In this document: piece by piece, positions 1 to 9,421 of the stretch | How the letters are laid out: each line of letters opens with the position of its first letter | How positions within the stretch are numbered: the stretch's first letter is position 1 | Assembly (NCBI GenBank): GCA_020859995.1 | Contig: JAJBVE010000152.1 | Coordinates: 1-32,140 of the forward strand | Length of the DNA: 32,140 bases | Source: Clostridiales bacterium | GTDB taxonomy: Bacteria > Bacillota > Clostridia > Lachnospirales > Lachnospiraceae | Direction of reading: 5' to 3' | Notes under the pieces: generated by a model | Databases searched by the model: none | Told to the model about the DNA's origin: nothing | What the model saw: the letters and a program-made list of their open reading frames with translations, nothing else | Translations under genes and position numbers: made by a program

Positions 1-64
1 AAAATCAAGAATTTGTATAGACTTCAGCTTTTTATTCTTTAGCGCTGTCATTTTGCTCTTTTGC

Positions 65-93
65 TTGAAACGCAGAGAAAAAAATGCTATGAT
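65..93 (+). promoter_or_regulatory. Probable sigma-A promoter of the mutS-mutL operon
   Basis: A -35 box TTGAAA (65-70) is followed by a 17-base spacer and a -10 box TATGAT (88-93). The bases TGC directly before the -10 make it an extended -10. Transcription would start near 100, leaving a leader of about 70 bases before mutS. A small hairpin (AAACGG/CCGTTT, about 115-132) lies in that leader. The match is seen in the sequence; activity is inferred. Confidence 0.7.
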
Positions 94-171
94 AACGCGT
101 GGATAAAAAGATATAAACGGACACAACCGTTTTAAATATTTATACAGATATAGAAACGAGAGGAAGTCTTC

Positions 172-1281
172 ATGACTGAAGAAAAAATACGGGAGCTGAT
201 GCCCCAGCTGACACCAATGATGCAGCAGTACCTGCAGACAAAGCTGCAGTATCTGGACTGCATCCTTTTTTACCGCCTGGGCGATTTTTACGAGATGTTT
301 TTTGATGACGCGCAGATCGTCTCGAAGGAGCTGGAGCTGACACTGACGGGGAAGGACTGCGGGATGGCGGAGCGTGCCCCGATGTGCGGGGTGCCTTATC
401 ACGCAGTGGATAGTTATCTGAACCGGCTGGTTTCCAGAGGCTACAAGGTCGCGATCGGAGAGCAGATGGAGGATCCGAAGCTGGCCAAAGGACTGGTAAA
501 GCGGGAGGTCATCCGTGTCGTCACACCAGGTACCAATCTGGACGCGCAGGCGCTTGATGAGACACGCAACAATTATCTGATGTGCGTCGTATATTTATCA
601 GACAAATACGGGGTTTCAGTCACCGATATTACGACCGGTGAATACTTGATGACGGAGCTGGATTCTGAGCGGAAGCTGTTCGACGAAATTGTAAAGTTTT
701 CTCCTTCCGAGCTGATCTGCAATCAGGCCTTTTACATCAGCGGCATCGATGTGGAGGATATGAGAGAGCGGCTTGGTATTACGGTATTTTCTCTGGAATC
801 CTGGTATTTTGACGATGAGATGTGCTCCCGGGTGCTGAAGGAGCATTTTCATGTTTCCGCGCTGGAAGGACTGGGGATCGCGGACTATGACTGCGGTGTG
901 ATCGCCGCAGGCGCTCTTTTAAAATATTTGATGGAGACGCAGAAGACCTCTATCGCCAATCTGACAAGACTTGTTCCATATTCTATCGGAAAATATATGG
1001 TGCTGGACAGTTCGACGCGGCGCAATCTCGAGCTTTGTGAGACCCTTCGCGAGAAGAAAAAGCGAGGCTCCCTGCTCTGGGTGCTGGATAAGACAAAGAC
1101 GGCCATGGGCGCGCGTCTGCTGCGCAGATACGTAGAGCAGCCGCTGATTGAGAAGGACGAGATTAACGCCCGCCTGGACGCGGTTGAGGAACTGAAAGAC
1201 AACGCCATTACCCGTGAAGAACTGCGGGAGTATTTAAATCCCGTCTACGACCTGGAGCGCCTGATCAGCCGGGTCAGCTAA
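172..1281 (+). pseudogene. mutS: DNA mismatch repair protein MutS, N-terminal part, frameshifted
   Basis: This frame encodes 369 residues of MutS, the protein that recognises mismatches and small loops and then recruits MutL. The mismatch-reading motif FYEMF (Phe-x-Glu) is near residue 39, followed by the connector domain and the start of the core/lever domain. The frame ends at TAA 1279-1281, in the middle of the conserved stretch that normally reads RVSYKSANPRDM. The missing part continues in another frame from 1280, so the two pieces together would give about 892 residues, a normal MutS length. ATG 172 has AGGAAG 6 bases upstream. The fragment lacks the ATPase and dimer interface and is unlikely to work alone. 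A sequencing or assembly error is the main alternative to a true mutation. Confidence 0.85.
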
Positions 1282-1291
1282 TCCGCGGGAT

Positions 1292-2839
1292 ATGATCGCT
1301 TTTAAAACCTCTCTCGCGATGCTGCCGCATATCAAATATATTATGAAAAGTCTGGCTTCCCCGCTGCTGCATGCCCTGGAGGAGCAGATTGACGAGCTGA
1401 CAGATGTACATGATCTGATTGAATCCTCGATCATCGACGAGCCGCCGATCATCATCCGTGAGGGCGGCATCATCAAAGACGGCTACAATGAGGAAGTGGA
1501 CCGTCTGCGCAGTGCGAAAAACGACGGCAAAAGCTGGCTCGCGAAGCTGGAGGCCGAGGAGCGGGAAAAGACTGGTATTAAAAATCTGAGAGTGAAATAC
1601 AATAAGGTCTTTGGTTATTATCTGGAGGTGACCAATTCCTATAAGGATCTGGTGCCGGATTATTTTATGCGCAAGCAGACCCTGACCAATGCGGAGCGCT
1701 ATATCACACCGGAATTAAAAGAGCTGGAGGATACCATCTTAGGCGCGGAGGACCGCCTGGTTTCTCTGGAATATGGACTTTATGTTGAGGTGCGCAGCCA
1801 GGTCGCGGAGCAGATCGTGCGCATTCAGGAGACGGCAAAAGCAATCGCGGGACTGGACGTGTTCGCCTCTCTGGCTCTTGTCGCGGAGCGGAACAATTAT
1901 GTGAAGCCGTCGATCAATGAGCGCGGCGTCATCGAGATTAAAAACGGCCGCCATCCGGTGGTGGAAAAAATGATCCCGAACGATATGTTCATCCCCAATG
2001 ACACCTGTCTGGACAATGGGAAAAAGCTTATTTCCGTTATTACAGGCCCCAATATGGCCGGGAAGTCCACCTACATGCGCCAGAGTGCGCTGATCGTCCT
2101 GCTGGCCCAGATTGGAAGCTTCGTGCCGGCCGAAAGTGCGAAAATCGGTCTGGTGGACCGCATTTTTACCAGAGTAGGCGCTTCGGATGATCTGGCGAGC
2201 GGACAGAGTACCTTCATGGTAGAGATGACAGAGGTCGCGAACATTTTGCGCAACGCGACCAGAAACAGTCTGTTGGTTTTAGATGAGATCGGGCGCGGCA
2301 CCAGCACTTTTGACGGCCTGAGTATCGCCTGGGCGGTCATCGAACACATCAGCAACCCGAAGCTGCTCGGAGCGAAGACTCTCTTCGCGACCCATTATCA
2401 TGAACTGACCGAACTGGAGGGCAAGATTCCGGGCGTCAATAATTACTGCATCGCGGTCAAAGAGCAGGGCGATGACATTGTGTTCCTGCGGAAAATCATC
2501 CCCGGCGGCGCGGATAAAAGCTACGGCATCCAGGTCGCCCGCCTGGCCGGAGTTCCCGAAAGTGTCATAAATCGCGCGAAGGAGCTCGCAGAGGAGCTTG
2601 CCAACTCAGATATCACAGTGCATGTACAGGAGACGGCTTCGGACAAAAAAGCCAAAAAGAATAAAGTTAAAAAACCCGAACCGGTCGAGCTGGATCAGAT
2701 GACTCTTTATGACACGGTCAGCGACGCAGATATTCTGAAAGAACTGCAGGAGCTTGATGTGCCGAATATGACGCCGATGGACGCGATGAATACGCTGTAC
2801 CGGCTGCAGAGCAAGCTCAAAAACAGGTGGCAGGTTTAA
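1292..2839 (+). pseudogene. mutS: DNA mismatch repair protein MutS, C-terminal part with ATPase domain
   Basis: This frame holds the rest of MutS: the lever/clamp region, then the ABC-type ATPase with Walker A GPNMAGKST near residue 253, Walker B DEIGRGTSTFDG near 333, THYHEL, and the C-terminal dimerisation tail. MutS homology in this frame already begins at 1280 (NPRD), before the first ATG at 1292, so the fragment is the downstream half of one gene and not a separate gene. ATG 1292 lies 10 bases after the upstream stop with no convincing ribosome binding site, so only weak reinitiation is likely. All ATPase motifs are intact, which suggests that the break is recent. The mutL start lies 23 bases downstream. 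Confidence 0.85.
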
Positions 2840-2862
2840 AAGATAGGAAGGTTGCACTTGTC

Positions 2863-4890
2863 ATGAACAGGATTTCGTTACTCAGTCAGGATACCATCGA
2901 TAAAATCGCCGCCGGCGAGGTGGTGGAGCGGCCGGCTTCGGTGGTAAAGGAGCTGGTCGAGAATGCAGTAGACGCCGGAGCGAACGCAGTGACAGTCGAG
3001 ATCAAAGAAGGCGGGATTTCCCTGATCCGCATTACAGACAATGGGTGCGGCATCCCAAAGGATGAGGTGCGCTCTGCGTTCCTGCGGCACGCGACCAGCA
3101 AAATCCGCACAGTGGACGACCTGCAGACGGCCGGAACGCTGGGGTTTCGGGGTGAGGCATTATCAAGCATTGCCGCTGTCTGCCAGGTGGAAATGATCAC
3201 CAAGACTCCGGGCAGTCTTCTGGGGGTGCGTTATTGTATCGAGGGCGGCGTGGAACAGTCCCTGGAAGAGATTGGCGCGCCGGAAGGGACTACGCTGCTG
3301 GTGCGAAACCTGTTTTACCATACTCCAGCGCGCCGGAAATTTTTAAAAAGCGCAACGACAGAGGCCGGATATGTCAGCGACCTGATGGAGCGTCTGGCGC
3401 TTTCCCACCCGAACATTGCCTTTAAATTTATCAACAATCAGGACACGAAGCTTCATACCTCCGGAAATGGGAAAATGAAGGATATCATCTATGGCGTTTA
3501 TGGCCGGGAAATCGCCGCTAATGTGGTGCAGATTGCTTCGGAAGATACATCCGAAGCCGGCGGGCAGGGAATCCGTATCAGCGGTTTCATCGGCAAACCT
3601 TCCGTCTCCAGAGGGAACCGCAATTATGAAAACTATTTTGTGAACGGCCGATATGTCCGCAGCGCCATCATCGCCCGAGCGATCGAGGACGCATACAAGC
3701 CTTTTATGATGAATCACCGCTATCCGCTCACCGTACTGATGCTGGATATCGATCTGGATCAGGTGGATGTCAACGTGCATCCGACCAAAATGGAAGTGCG
3801 TTTTGCAGATCAGCGCCTGGTTTATGACAGGGTTTATAATGCCATCAAAGATGGTCTGGTACAGCGGGAGCTGATTCCGGAATTCACAATTGCCGAGCAG
3901 ACAAAGAAAAAGGATGCTGCTCCAGAGGATTCCGGAAAACCAAAAGAAAAATCACCCGTGCGCTATCCGGAACCATTTGAAAAGGTGCGCAGCCAGCTGC
4001 TGGCAGAGTCGACCAGTCCTTACGAGCCAAAATATCCGAACCATTCTCATATTTTAAAACCAGTCAGCGGAGTGATCGTCCAATCGGATAAAGCTTTCTC
4101 GGAGGAGCAGAGTATTTCTTCCGATATGAAATCGGAACCTAAGCCGGATCAGAGTCCAGAGCCATCCACTGGTGATTTTTCAGAACCCCAGGTGTCACAG
4201 CCTGCCGGGAGTGCAGCGTCTGCCAACCGCGAAGCGGTTTTGGAATCGCAGACGCAATCCTCCCCGGTTCAGATGGAACTGTTTGATGAGAAGCTTCTGA
4301 GCGAGCAGAATGTAAAACGTCACAAACTGATCGGACAGGTTTTCGACACCTACTGGATCGTAGAATTTCAGGACAAAATGTATATTATTGATCAGCACGC
4401 CGCGCATGAAAAGGTGCTCTATGAGCGATTTATGAAAAATCTTGCAGAAAAGAAACAGACTTCTCAGCTGATCGCGCCGCCGATCATTGTCTCTCTCTCT
4501 ATGGCAGAGGAAGAGCTTCTGAAAAAACATATGGATCGCTTTACAGAGGTCGGATTCGAGATTGAACCGTTTGGAGGCAGAGAGTATTCTATCCGCGCGG
4601 TGCCTGGGAATCTCTATAATATCGCATCGGAAACCCTTTTTACTGAAATGCTGGATGGTCTGAGCGATGTGACAGAACGCGTTTCGGATGAAAGTATTCG
4701 CGAGCGGATTGCATCCATGTCCTGTAAGGCTGCCGTCAAGGGCAACCATCGCCTGTCCATACAGGAAGTAGACGCGCTGATCACAGAACTCCTGACGCTG
4801 GAGAATCCTTATAACTGCCCGCATGGCAGGCCGACGATTGTCGCGATGACAAAATATGAGCTGGAGAAAAAATTCAAGCGGGTGCTCTAA
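2863..4890 (+). CDS. mutL: DNA mismatch repair protein MutL
   Basis: MutL is the ATP-dependent partner of MutS; in bacteria without MutH it also nicks the new strand. This 675-residue protein has the GHKL ATPase motifs ENAVDAGA, DNGCGI and GFRGEAL in the first 110 residues. The C-terminal endonuclease motif DQHAAHEKVLYE begins at residue 510 and CPHGRP lies near 652, so this is the nicking type of MutL. The two halves are joined by a long Ser/Pro/Glu-rich linker (about 360-490). Within it, residues 452-464 are encoded by a 40-base palindromic repeat that also occurs at two other places in the window. I chose ATG 2863 (MNRISLLS) because the family starts there and AGGAAGG lies about 10 bases upstream; an in-frame start 36 bases earlier would overlap mutS. 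Confidence 0.95.
   Translation: MNRISLLSQDTIDKIAAGEVVERPASVVKELVENAVDAGANAVTVEIKEGGISLIRITDNGCGIPKDEVRSAFLRHATSKIRTVDDLQTAGTLGFRGEALSSIAAVCQVEMITKTPGSLLGVRYCIEGGVEQSLEEIGAPEGTTLLVRNLFYHTPARRKFLKSATTEAGYVSDLMERLALSHPNIAFKFINNQDTKLHTSGNGKMKDIIYGVYGREIAANVVQIASEDTSEAGGQGIRISGFIGKPSVSRGNRNYENYFVNGRYVRSAIIARAIEDAYKPFMMNHRYPLTVLMLDIDLDQVDVNVHPTKMEVRFADQRLVYDRVYNAIKDGLVQRELIPEFTIAEQTKKKDAAPEDSGKPKEKSPVRYPEPFEKVRSQLLAESTSPYEPKYPNHSHILKPVSGVIVQSDKAFSEEQSISSDMKSEPKPDQSPEPSTGDFSEPQVSQPAGSAASANREAVLESQTQSSPVQMELFDEKLLSEQNVKRHKLIGQVFDTYWIVEFQDKMYIIDQHAAHEKVLYERFMKNLAEKKQTSQLIAPPIIVSLSMAEEELLKKHMDRFTEVGFEIEPFGGREYSIRAVPGNLYNIASETLFTEMLDGLSDVTERVSDESIRERIASMSCKAAVKGNHRLSIQEVDALITELLTLENPYNCPHGRPTIVAMTKYELEKKFKRVL
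4216..4255 (+). repeat. Palindromic element family A, copy 1, inside mutL
   Basis: The 40-base element has outer arms GCGTCTGC/GCAGACGC and an inner hairpin AACCGC-GAA-GCGGTT. It has the same length and architecture as the copies at 7977 and 13486. Relative to those copies the inner stem has C:G in place of T:A, a compensatory change. It is read in frame as part of the MutL linker (A-S-A-N-R-E-A-V). Copy number across the genome is unknown. Confidence 0.75.
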
Positions 4891-4988
4891 AAACGTGTTC
4901 TCCAGGAAAACTTTCAGCTGGGATATGTTTCCCACAGATAATATGCCGCCTTTCGTGCTGGTATGATCCATTTTTCGATTGAAGCACA

Positions 4989-5015
4989 AGAATATTTGTG
5001 ATACAAAAATATTCT
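4989..5015. repeat. Inverted repeat in the mutL-miaA gap
   Basis: Perfect 9-base arms AGAATATTT (4989-4997) and AAATATTCT (5007-5015) flank a 9-base loop. The 209-base gap (4891-5099) has no other clear feature; a weak promoter-like pair (TTGAAG, 17 bases, TACAAA) overlaps this repeat. It could be an operator for a miaA-proximal promoter or just an AT-rich hairpin. There is no T-tract, so a terminator is unlikely. Confidence 0.35.
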
Positions 5016-5099
5016 CTGAATTTCCTGGTTCAGTGTGCGAAGACATCCTCCAGGTAAAGGCGAATTGTCATTTCCACCAAAAGGGAGACGATATCTATC

Positions 5100-6068
5100 A
5101 TGCAGAAAAAACAACCATTAATAGTCCTTACCGGACCTACGGCAGTCGGCAAGACCCATTTGTCAGTAGAGCTGGCACAGCGTATCGGAGGAGAAATCAT
5201 TTCCGCAGATTCCATGCAGGTCTATAAAAGAATGAACATCGGCTCCGCCAAAGTGACACTGGAAGAAATGAGGGGAGTGCCGCACTACCTGATTGATGAG
5301 CTGGAACCCTGGGAGGAGTTTCATGTAGTGAAATTTCAGGAGATGGCTAACCAGTATATTCGCGAAATCCGTTCGCACGGCCATATTCCGATCCTCGTTG
5401 GCGGTACCGGATTTTACATTCAGGCTGTCTTGTACGGCATTGATTTCACAGAGCATGGGAGTGATCCCTCTTACCGGGAGTCACTGGAAGCACTCGCGGC
5501 AGAGCAGAATCCGCAGGTGCTGCACGATATGCTCCGCGCGGTCGATCCGGATTCTGCGGAAGCCATTCACGCGAATAATGTAAAACGAGTGATCCGGGCA
5601 CTGGAATTTTACCACGCGACGGGAGAGCAGATTTCAAAGCATAACGCCGAAGAGAGGCAGAAGGAATCTCCTTACAACTTTGTCTATCTTGTTTTAAACG
5701 ACGACCGAGCGGCTCTCTATGACCGGATCGACCGCCGCGTAGACGATATGATGGAGGCAGGTCTGCTCAGTGAAGTGAAAGAACTGCAGAAAGCCGGATG
5801 TACCCGCGAGATGGGTTCCATGCAGGGACTTGGGTATAAAGAAATGCTGGACTATCTTGACGGAAACTATACACTTGAAGAAGCGGTGCGTGTTTTGAAG
5901 CGCGATACCAGACATTTCGCAAAGCGGCAGCTCACATGGTTCCGCAGAGAGCGGGACGTGACCTGGATCAATAAAAAGGACTATGATTATGATGAGGAGA
6001 GGCTGCTTAAGGCTCTCCTGGAAATTCTTTACGAAAAAGGAATCCAATCAGAAGGGCAGAGGCGGTAA
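5100..6068 (+). CDS. miaA: tRNA dimethylallyltransferase MiaA
   Basis: MiaA transfers a dimethylallyl group to N6 of A37 in tRNAs that read codons starting with U. The 322-residue length is normal. The P-loop GPTAVGKT is at residues 12-19, followed by SADSMQVYK, the family signature that holds the substrate, and GGTGFY near residue 100. The C-terminal part carries the typical KRDTRHFAKRQLTWFR segment. ATG 5100 follows an AAGGGAG ribosome binding site. Placement after mutS-mutL is common in Firmicutes. Confidence 0.96.
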   Translation: MQKKQPLIVLTGPTAVGKTHLSVELAQRIGGEIISADSMQVYKRMNIGSAKVTLEEMRGVPHYLIDELEPWEEFHVVKFQEMANQYIREIRSHGHIPILVGGTGFYIQAVLYGIDFTEHGSDPSYRESLEALAAEQNPQVLHDMLRAVDPDSAEAIHANNVKRVIRALEFYHATGEQISKHNAEERQKESPYNFVYLVLNDDRAALYDRIDRRVDDMMEAGLLSEVKELQKAGCTREMGSMQGLGYKEMLDYLDGNYTLEEAVRVLKRDTRHFAKRQLTWFRRERDVTWINKKDYDYDEERLLKALLEILYEKGIQSEGQRR

Positions 6069-6074
6069 GCATAT

Positions 6075-7379
6075 ATGAAAGAGATATACGAATCAATGGG
6101 CATCAGCCGCGAGGTGGCTGATTTTTCGGAAGAGATCCTGGAAGGATTAAAAAGCCGTTTTGAAAAAATAGACGAAAGAGCGGAATACAATCAGCTGAAG
6201 GTGATTAAGGCCATGCAGGACGCGCGGGTGAGCGCGGAGTGTTTTGAGACCTCCAGCGGATATGGCTACAATGACCGCGGCAGAGATACCTTAGAAGAGG
6301 TATACGCAAATATCTTCCATACGGAGGCGGCTCTGGTGCGCCCGCAGATCACCTGCGGCACCCACGCGCTCGCGATTGCGCTTTCCGCGAATCTGCGGCC
6401 GGGAGATGAACTGCTCTCGGTCTCGGGCAAGCCTTATGATACACTGGAAGAAGTTATCGGTATCCGGCCGTCGCGCGGTTCCCTTGCGGAATATGGCGTG
6501 ACCTACGCGCAGGTGGACCTGCTCCCGGATGGGAGTTTTAATTTTGACGGCATCCGCCGGGCCATCCGTCCGCAGACGAAAATGGTTGAAATCCAGCGCT
6601 CCAAAGGCTATCAGACCAGGCCTACGCTCTCAGTCGCGCAGATCGGAGAGGCCATTTCATTTATCAAGGGCATTCGCCCGGATATTCTTTGTATGGTGGA
6701 TAACTGTTACGGAGAATTCGTCGAATGTACGGAGCCGGGCGAGGTCGGAGCGGACATGGTCGTTGGGTCTCTGATCAAAAATCCGGGAGGCGGGCTCGCG
6801 CCGGCCGGAGGCTACATTGCAGGAACCATTTCCTGTATTGAACAGTGCGCGTTTCGCCTGACTTCGCCGGGCCTGGGCCGGGAAGTCGGGGCAAACTTTG
6901 GTGTCATGCAGTCCTTTTATCAGGGGCTCTTTCTTGCGCCGACTGTGACCGCTGCTGCTCTCAAGGGCGCGATCTTTGCGGCCAATCTTTATGAACGCCT
7001 TGGCTTTCCGGTCGTGCCGGACGGCAAAGAGGAGCGGCACGACATCATTCAGGCTATTGAATTCGGCACCCCGGAGGGGCTGATCGCATTTTGTGAGGGA
7101 ATCCAGGCGGCTGCTCCCGTGGACAGCTATGTCACGCCGGAGCCGTGGGCGATGCCTGGCTATGACAGTGATGTAATCATGGCAGCCGGCGCATTTGTGC
7201 AGGGTTCCTCCATCGAGCTGAGCGCGGACGGCCCCCTGAAGCCGCCGTATGCCGCGTACTTTCAGGGCGGTCTTACCTGGCCGCACGCGAAGCTTGGAAT
7301 CATGAAATCCGCCCAGAGGCTGTATGAAAAAGGATTAGTAAAGATTCCTCAGCCTCTGCCAGGCGCGGAACGGTTATAA
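6075..7379 (+). CDS. PLP-dependent enzyme of the YnbB / aluminium-resistance family (methionine gamma-lyase-like)
   Basis: This 434-residue protein belongs to the fold-type I PLP enzymes related to cystathionine beta-lyase and methionine gamma-lyase (COG4100). The likely PLP-binding lysine is in GSLIKNPGGG, near residue 235, preceded by the cofactor-binding stretch MVDNCYGEF. FETSSGYGYNDRGRDTLEEVYA and CGTHALAIAL are typical of this subfamily. It starts 6 bases after miaA, so the two are probably co-transcribed, as in Bacillus, where ynbB lies near miaA. The substrate is not established; the aluminium name is historical and the sequence does not prove a lyase reaction. Confidence 0.88.
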   Translation: MKEIYESMGISREVADFSEEILEGLKSRFEKIDERAEYNQLKVIKAMQDARVSAECFETSSGYGYNDRGRDTLEEVYANIFHTEAALVRPQITCGTHALAIALSANLRPGDELLSVSGKPYDTLEEVIGIRPSRGSLAEYGVTYAQVDLLPDGSFNFDGIRRAIRPQTKMVEIQRSKGYQTRPTLSVAQIGEAISFIKGIRPDILCMVDNCYGEFVECTEPGEVGADMVVGSLIKNPGGGLAPAGGYIAGTISCIEQCAFRLTSPGLGREVGANFGVMQSFYQGLFLAPTVTAAALKGAIFAANLYERLGFPVVPDGKEERHDIIQAIEFGTPEGLIAFCEGIQAAAPVDSYVTPEPWAMPGYDSDVIMAAGAFVQGSSIELSADGPLKPPYAAYFQGGLTWPHAKLGIMKSAQRLYEKGLVKIPQPLPGAERL

Positions 7380-7469
7380 TTTTGGAACGGAAAAAATCAT
7401 TTCCTGTGAAAAACGTCAAAATTAGGAGTTCGGTTTTTCCGGTGGATGAAAAAAGAGAGGAGGAGGAAC

Positions 7470-8855
7470 ATGCCAACAAGGGTAATTGTCATAGGAGCCG
7501 GCGCGTCCGGCCTGATGGCGGCTATATCAGCGGCCCGTACCGGGGCGGAAGTGACTGTTCTGGAAGCACAGAAAAAAGCGGGGAGAAAGCTTTTGAGCAC
7601 AGGAAACGGCCGATGCAATTTATCCAGTACAGACCCTATGCTTCCGGAGAAATATCACGGCAGCGGTGCCGGGCTTGCCAGTCTGCTTACGGCAGAGAAA
7701 ATGGATGCTGCCGCAACGCTTGCGTTTTTTCACAGCCTTGGCCTGCTGACCACGGAAAAAAACGGGGGTATCTATCCTTATACCATGCAGGCTTCCTCTG
7801 TCCTGGATGTTCTGCTTTCAGAGACCAGACGGCTTCGTGTGAAAATGAAATTTTCTCAGGAGATTACCAGCATCCTCCCGCCTGACAAGAATAATTCTGT
7901 GAAATCCTGTTACCAGATTGTCACCCCCACATGGACATACCAGGCAGACGCGGTTATTCTCGCCTGCGGTTCCACAGCGTCTGCCAACTGCGAAGCAGTT
8001 TTTCAAATGCAGACGCGACCTGCAGCTTCTGCCAATGCGCGGGCATTCTCATCTGGATTGCAGCTCGCGCAATCCCTGGGACACTCGATCGTGGAGCCGC
8101 GTCCCGCGCTGGTTCCTCTTGTGTGTATGGGAGATTTTCCGGAGCGTTCTTGTGCCGGCGTACGCTGCCACGCTAAAGTTACATTGCTGCACAGTACCTC
8201 CAGGTTCTGGACGGACGTGACCACAGAAGTACTGGCCAGCGAGACCGGAGAGCTGCAATGGACGAATTATGGACTCTCCGGCATTGCCATTTTTCAGCTT
8301 TCACGTTTTATGTATTCCGCGAAGGCACAAAAAGAAGACGCAAAGAAAATGTCTGCTGTCCGAAAAACAGCTCCTCAAACGCAGACGCAGCCGATTGTGA
8401 ACTATGTTGTCGATATTGATTTCTTCCCGGAATATGAAGAGTCAGAGCTCGATGTTTTGCTAAAAAAGCGGGTCAGGGAGCTTTCCGGCGAATCCGCGTC
8501 GGTATTGCTGCGTGGAATTTTAAACGAAAAGCTGATTCCGCTGGTCCTTCAGCGGGCCGGGATGGGACATCCTCCGGCATATTGTTCAGAAATTTCTGAC
8601 GCATATATAAAGGAACTGATTATTACAATGAAAAATTATCGAATGCTCATAGACGGAACGCAGTCCTTCGATCAGGCACAGATCTGCGCCGGGGGAGTGG
8701 ATTGTGCTGAAGTGACAGAGCAGCTGGAATCCCGCCTTCACAAAAATCTTTATTTTGCGGGAGAAATGCTGGATGTAGATGGTCCCTGCGGAGGATATAA
8801 TCTGCAATGGGCATGGACCAGCGGCTATCTCGCCGGGCAATACGCGGCAGAGTAA
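7470..8855 (+). CDS. HI0933-family FAD-dependent oxidoreductase (YhiN-like)
   Basis: The 461-residue protein has an N-terminal dinucleotide-binding motif VIGAGASGLMAA near residue 6, the family motif GNGRCNLSS near 52, and the C-terminal FAGEMLDVDGPCGGYNLQWAW segment that closes the FAD site. The reaction of this family is not known. Between ILACGS and GLQLAQSLGH, where relatives have a short conserved Pro-x-Thr-Gly-Ser-Thr-Gly-Asp stretch, this protein has about 16 extra residues. Residues 170-183 there come from palindromic element A, so a conserved loop is disturbed and activity is uncertain. ATG 7470 was chosen because AGGAGGAGG lies just upstream and the flavin motif follows at once; an in-frame ATG at 7446 is possible. 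Confidence 0.88.
   Translation: MPTRVIVIGAGASGLMAAISAARTGAEVTVLEAQKKAGRKLLSTGNGRCNLSSTDPMLPEKYHGSGAGLASLLTAEKMDAAATLAFFHSLGLLTTEKNGGIYPYTMQASSVLDVLLSETRRLRVKMKFSQEITSILPPDKNNSVKSCYQIVTPTWTYQADAVILACGSTASANCEAVFQMQTRPAASANARAFSSGLQLAQSLGHSIVEPRPALVPLVCMGDFPERSCAGVRCHAKVTLLHSTSRFWTDVTTEVLASETGELQWTNYGLSGIAIFQLSRFMYSAKAQKEDAKKMSAVRKTAPQTQTQPIVNYVVDIDFFPEYEESELDVLLKKRVRELSGESASVLLRGILNEKLIPLVLQRAGMGHPPAYCSEISDAYIKELIITMKNYRMLIDGTQSFDQAQICAGGVDCAEVTEQLESRLHKNLYFAGEMLDVDGPCGGYNLQWAWTSGYLAGQYAAE
7977..8016 (+). repeat. Palindromic element family A, copy 2, inside the flavoprotein gene
   Basis: The arms are GCGTCTGC (7977-7984) and GCAGACGC (8009-8016), with the inner hairpin AACTGC-GAA-GCAGTT. It is nearly identical to copy 3, and the similarity extends beyond the arms (CCACA on the left, GAC-C/T-TGCA on the right). 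It is read in the same frame as the mutL copy (A-S-A-N-C-E-A-V). Directly downstream (about 8025-8050) TCTGCCA and a small AATGC/GCATT hairpin may be a decayed half copy. Confidence 0.8.
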
Positions 8856-8872
8856 TAAGGCAGGAGAAAAGC

Positions 8873-9421
8873 ATGAGCCGAAGGAAATTCATCGAAAGCA
8901 CAATTTTGCGTTACCCCATTTGCGAATACTATTTCGGAACGAAAAAAGACCTGATTTTTTCAGAAAAAGCCTGGGATATCTGCGAGCATGATTGTGAACG
9001 GTACGGTCACTGCTGGACCTGTCCGCCATACTGTGGAACAATCGATAAGAAGATTAGTAAATGCCTGGAATATGAATACTTTTGTCTGTATTCTACCGTT
9101 ACGGAAACCCCGAATGCCTGGGACCGGGATGCCAATCTGAAAGTAAAACGGCAGCATGATGATCTGACACTGGAAATCCGGGATGATCTGGCGAAAGAAT
9201 TTCAGGATTTTTACATCCTTTCGACCGGCTGTACGGAGTGCGCCGTCTGCGCTTGCCCGGATGCCCCCTGCAGATTTCCGGAAAAGCGCTTTTTTTCCAT
9301 GGAAAGCCATGGCATCATTCTCATGGAAATGCTTGACAAAATGGAAATTACAGCCAACTATGGCGGGGATACCGTGGTATATTTTAGTATGATTTTGTTT
9401 AATGAGAGCTGCGCAAACTAA
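8873..9421 (+). CDS. DUF2284 cysteine-rich, predicted metal-binding protein
   Basis: The 182-residue protein matches the DUF2284 pattern: CEHDCERYGHCWTCPPYC near residues 35-52 and CTECAVCACPDAPCR near 120-134. These clusters suggest Fe-S or zinc binding; the function is unknown. ATG 8873 has CAGGAG about 8 bases upstream and starts 17 bases after the flavoprotein gene, so the two are probably one operon. The last residues (NESCAN) and the stop codon are encoded by the start of repeat B: the family-like end is at VVYFSMILF, and the 16 bases at 9400-9415 recur exactly at 9480-9495. Confidence 0.85.
   Translation: MSRRKFIESTILRYPICEYYFGTKKDLIFSEKAWDICEHDCERYGHCWTCPPYCGTIDKKISKCLEYEYFCLYSTVTETPNAWDRDANLKVKRQHDDLTLEIRDDLAKEFQDFYILSTGCTECAVCACPDAPCRFPEKRFFSMESHGIILMEMLDKMEITANYGGDTVVYFSMILFNESCAN

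Noticed and set aside
885-1208. Long open frames on the opposite strand of mutS, mutL, the PLP enzyme gene and others
   Set aside because: They lie within clear coding genes, have no ribosome binding sites and match no family I recognise; they follow from codon bias on the coding strand.
2827-2862. Earlier in-frame start for mutL
   Set aside because: The added residues match no MutL N-terminus, and the ribosome binding site lies downstream of that start.
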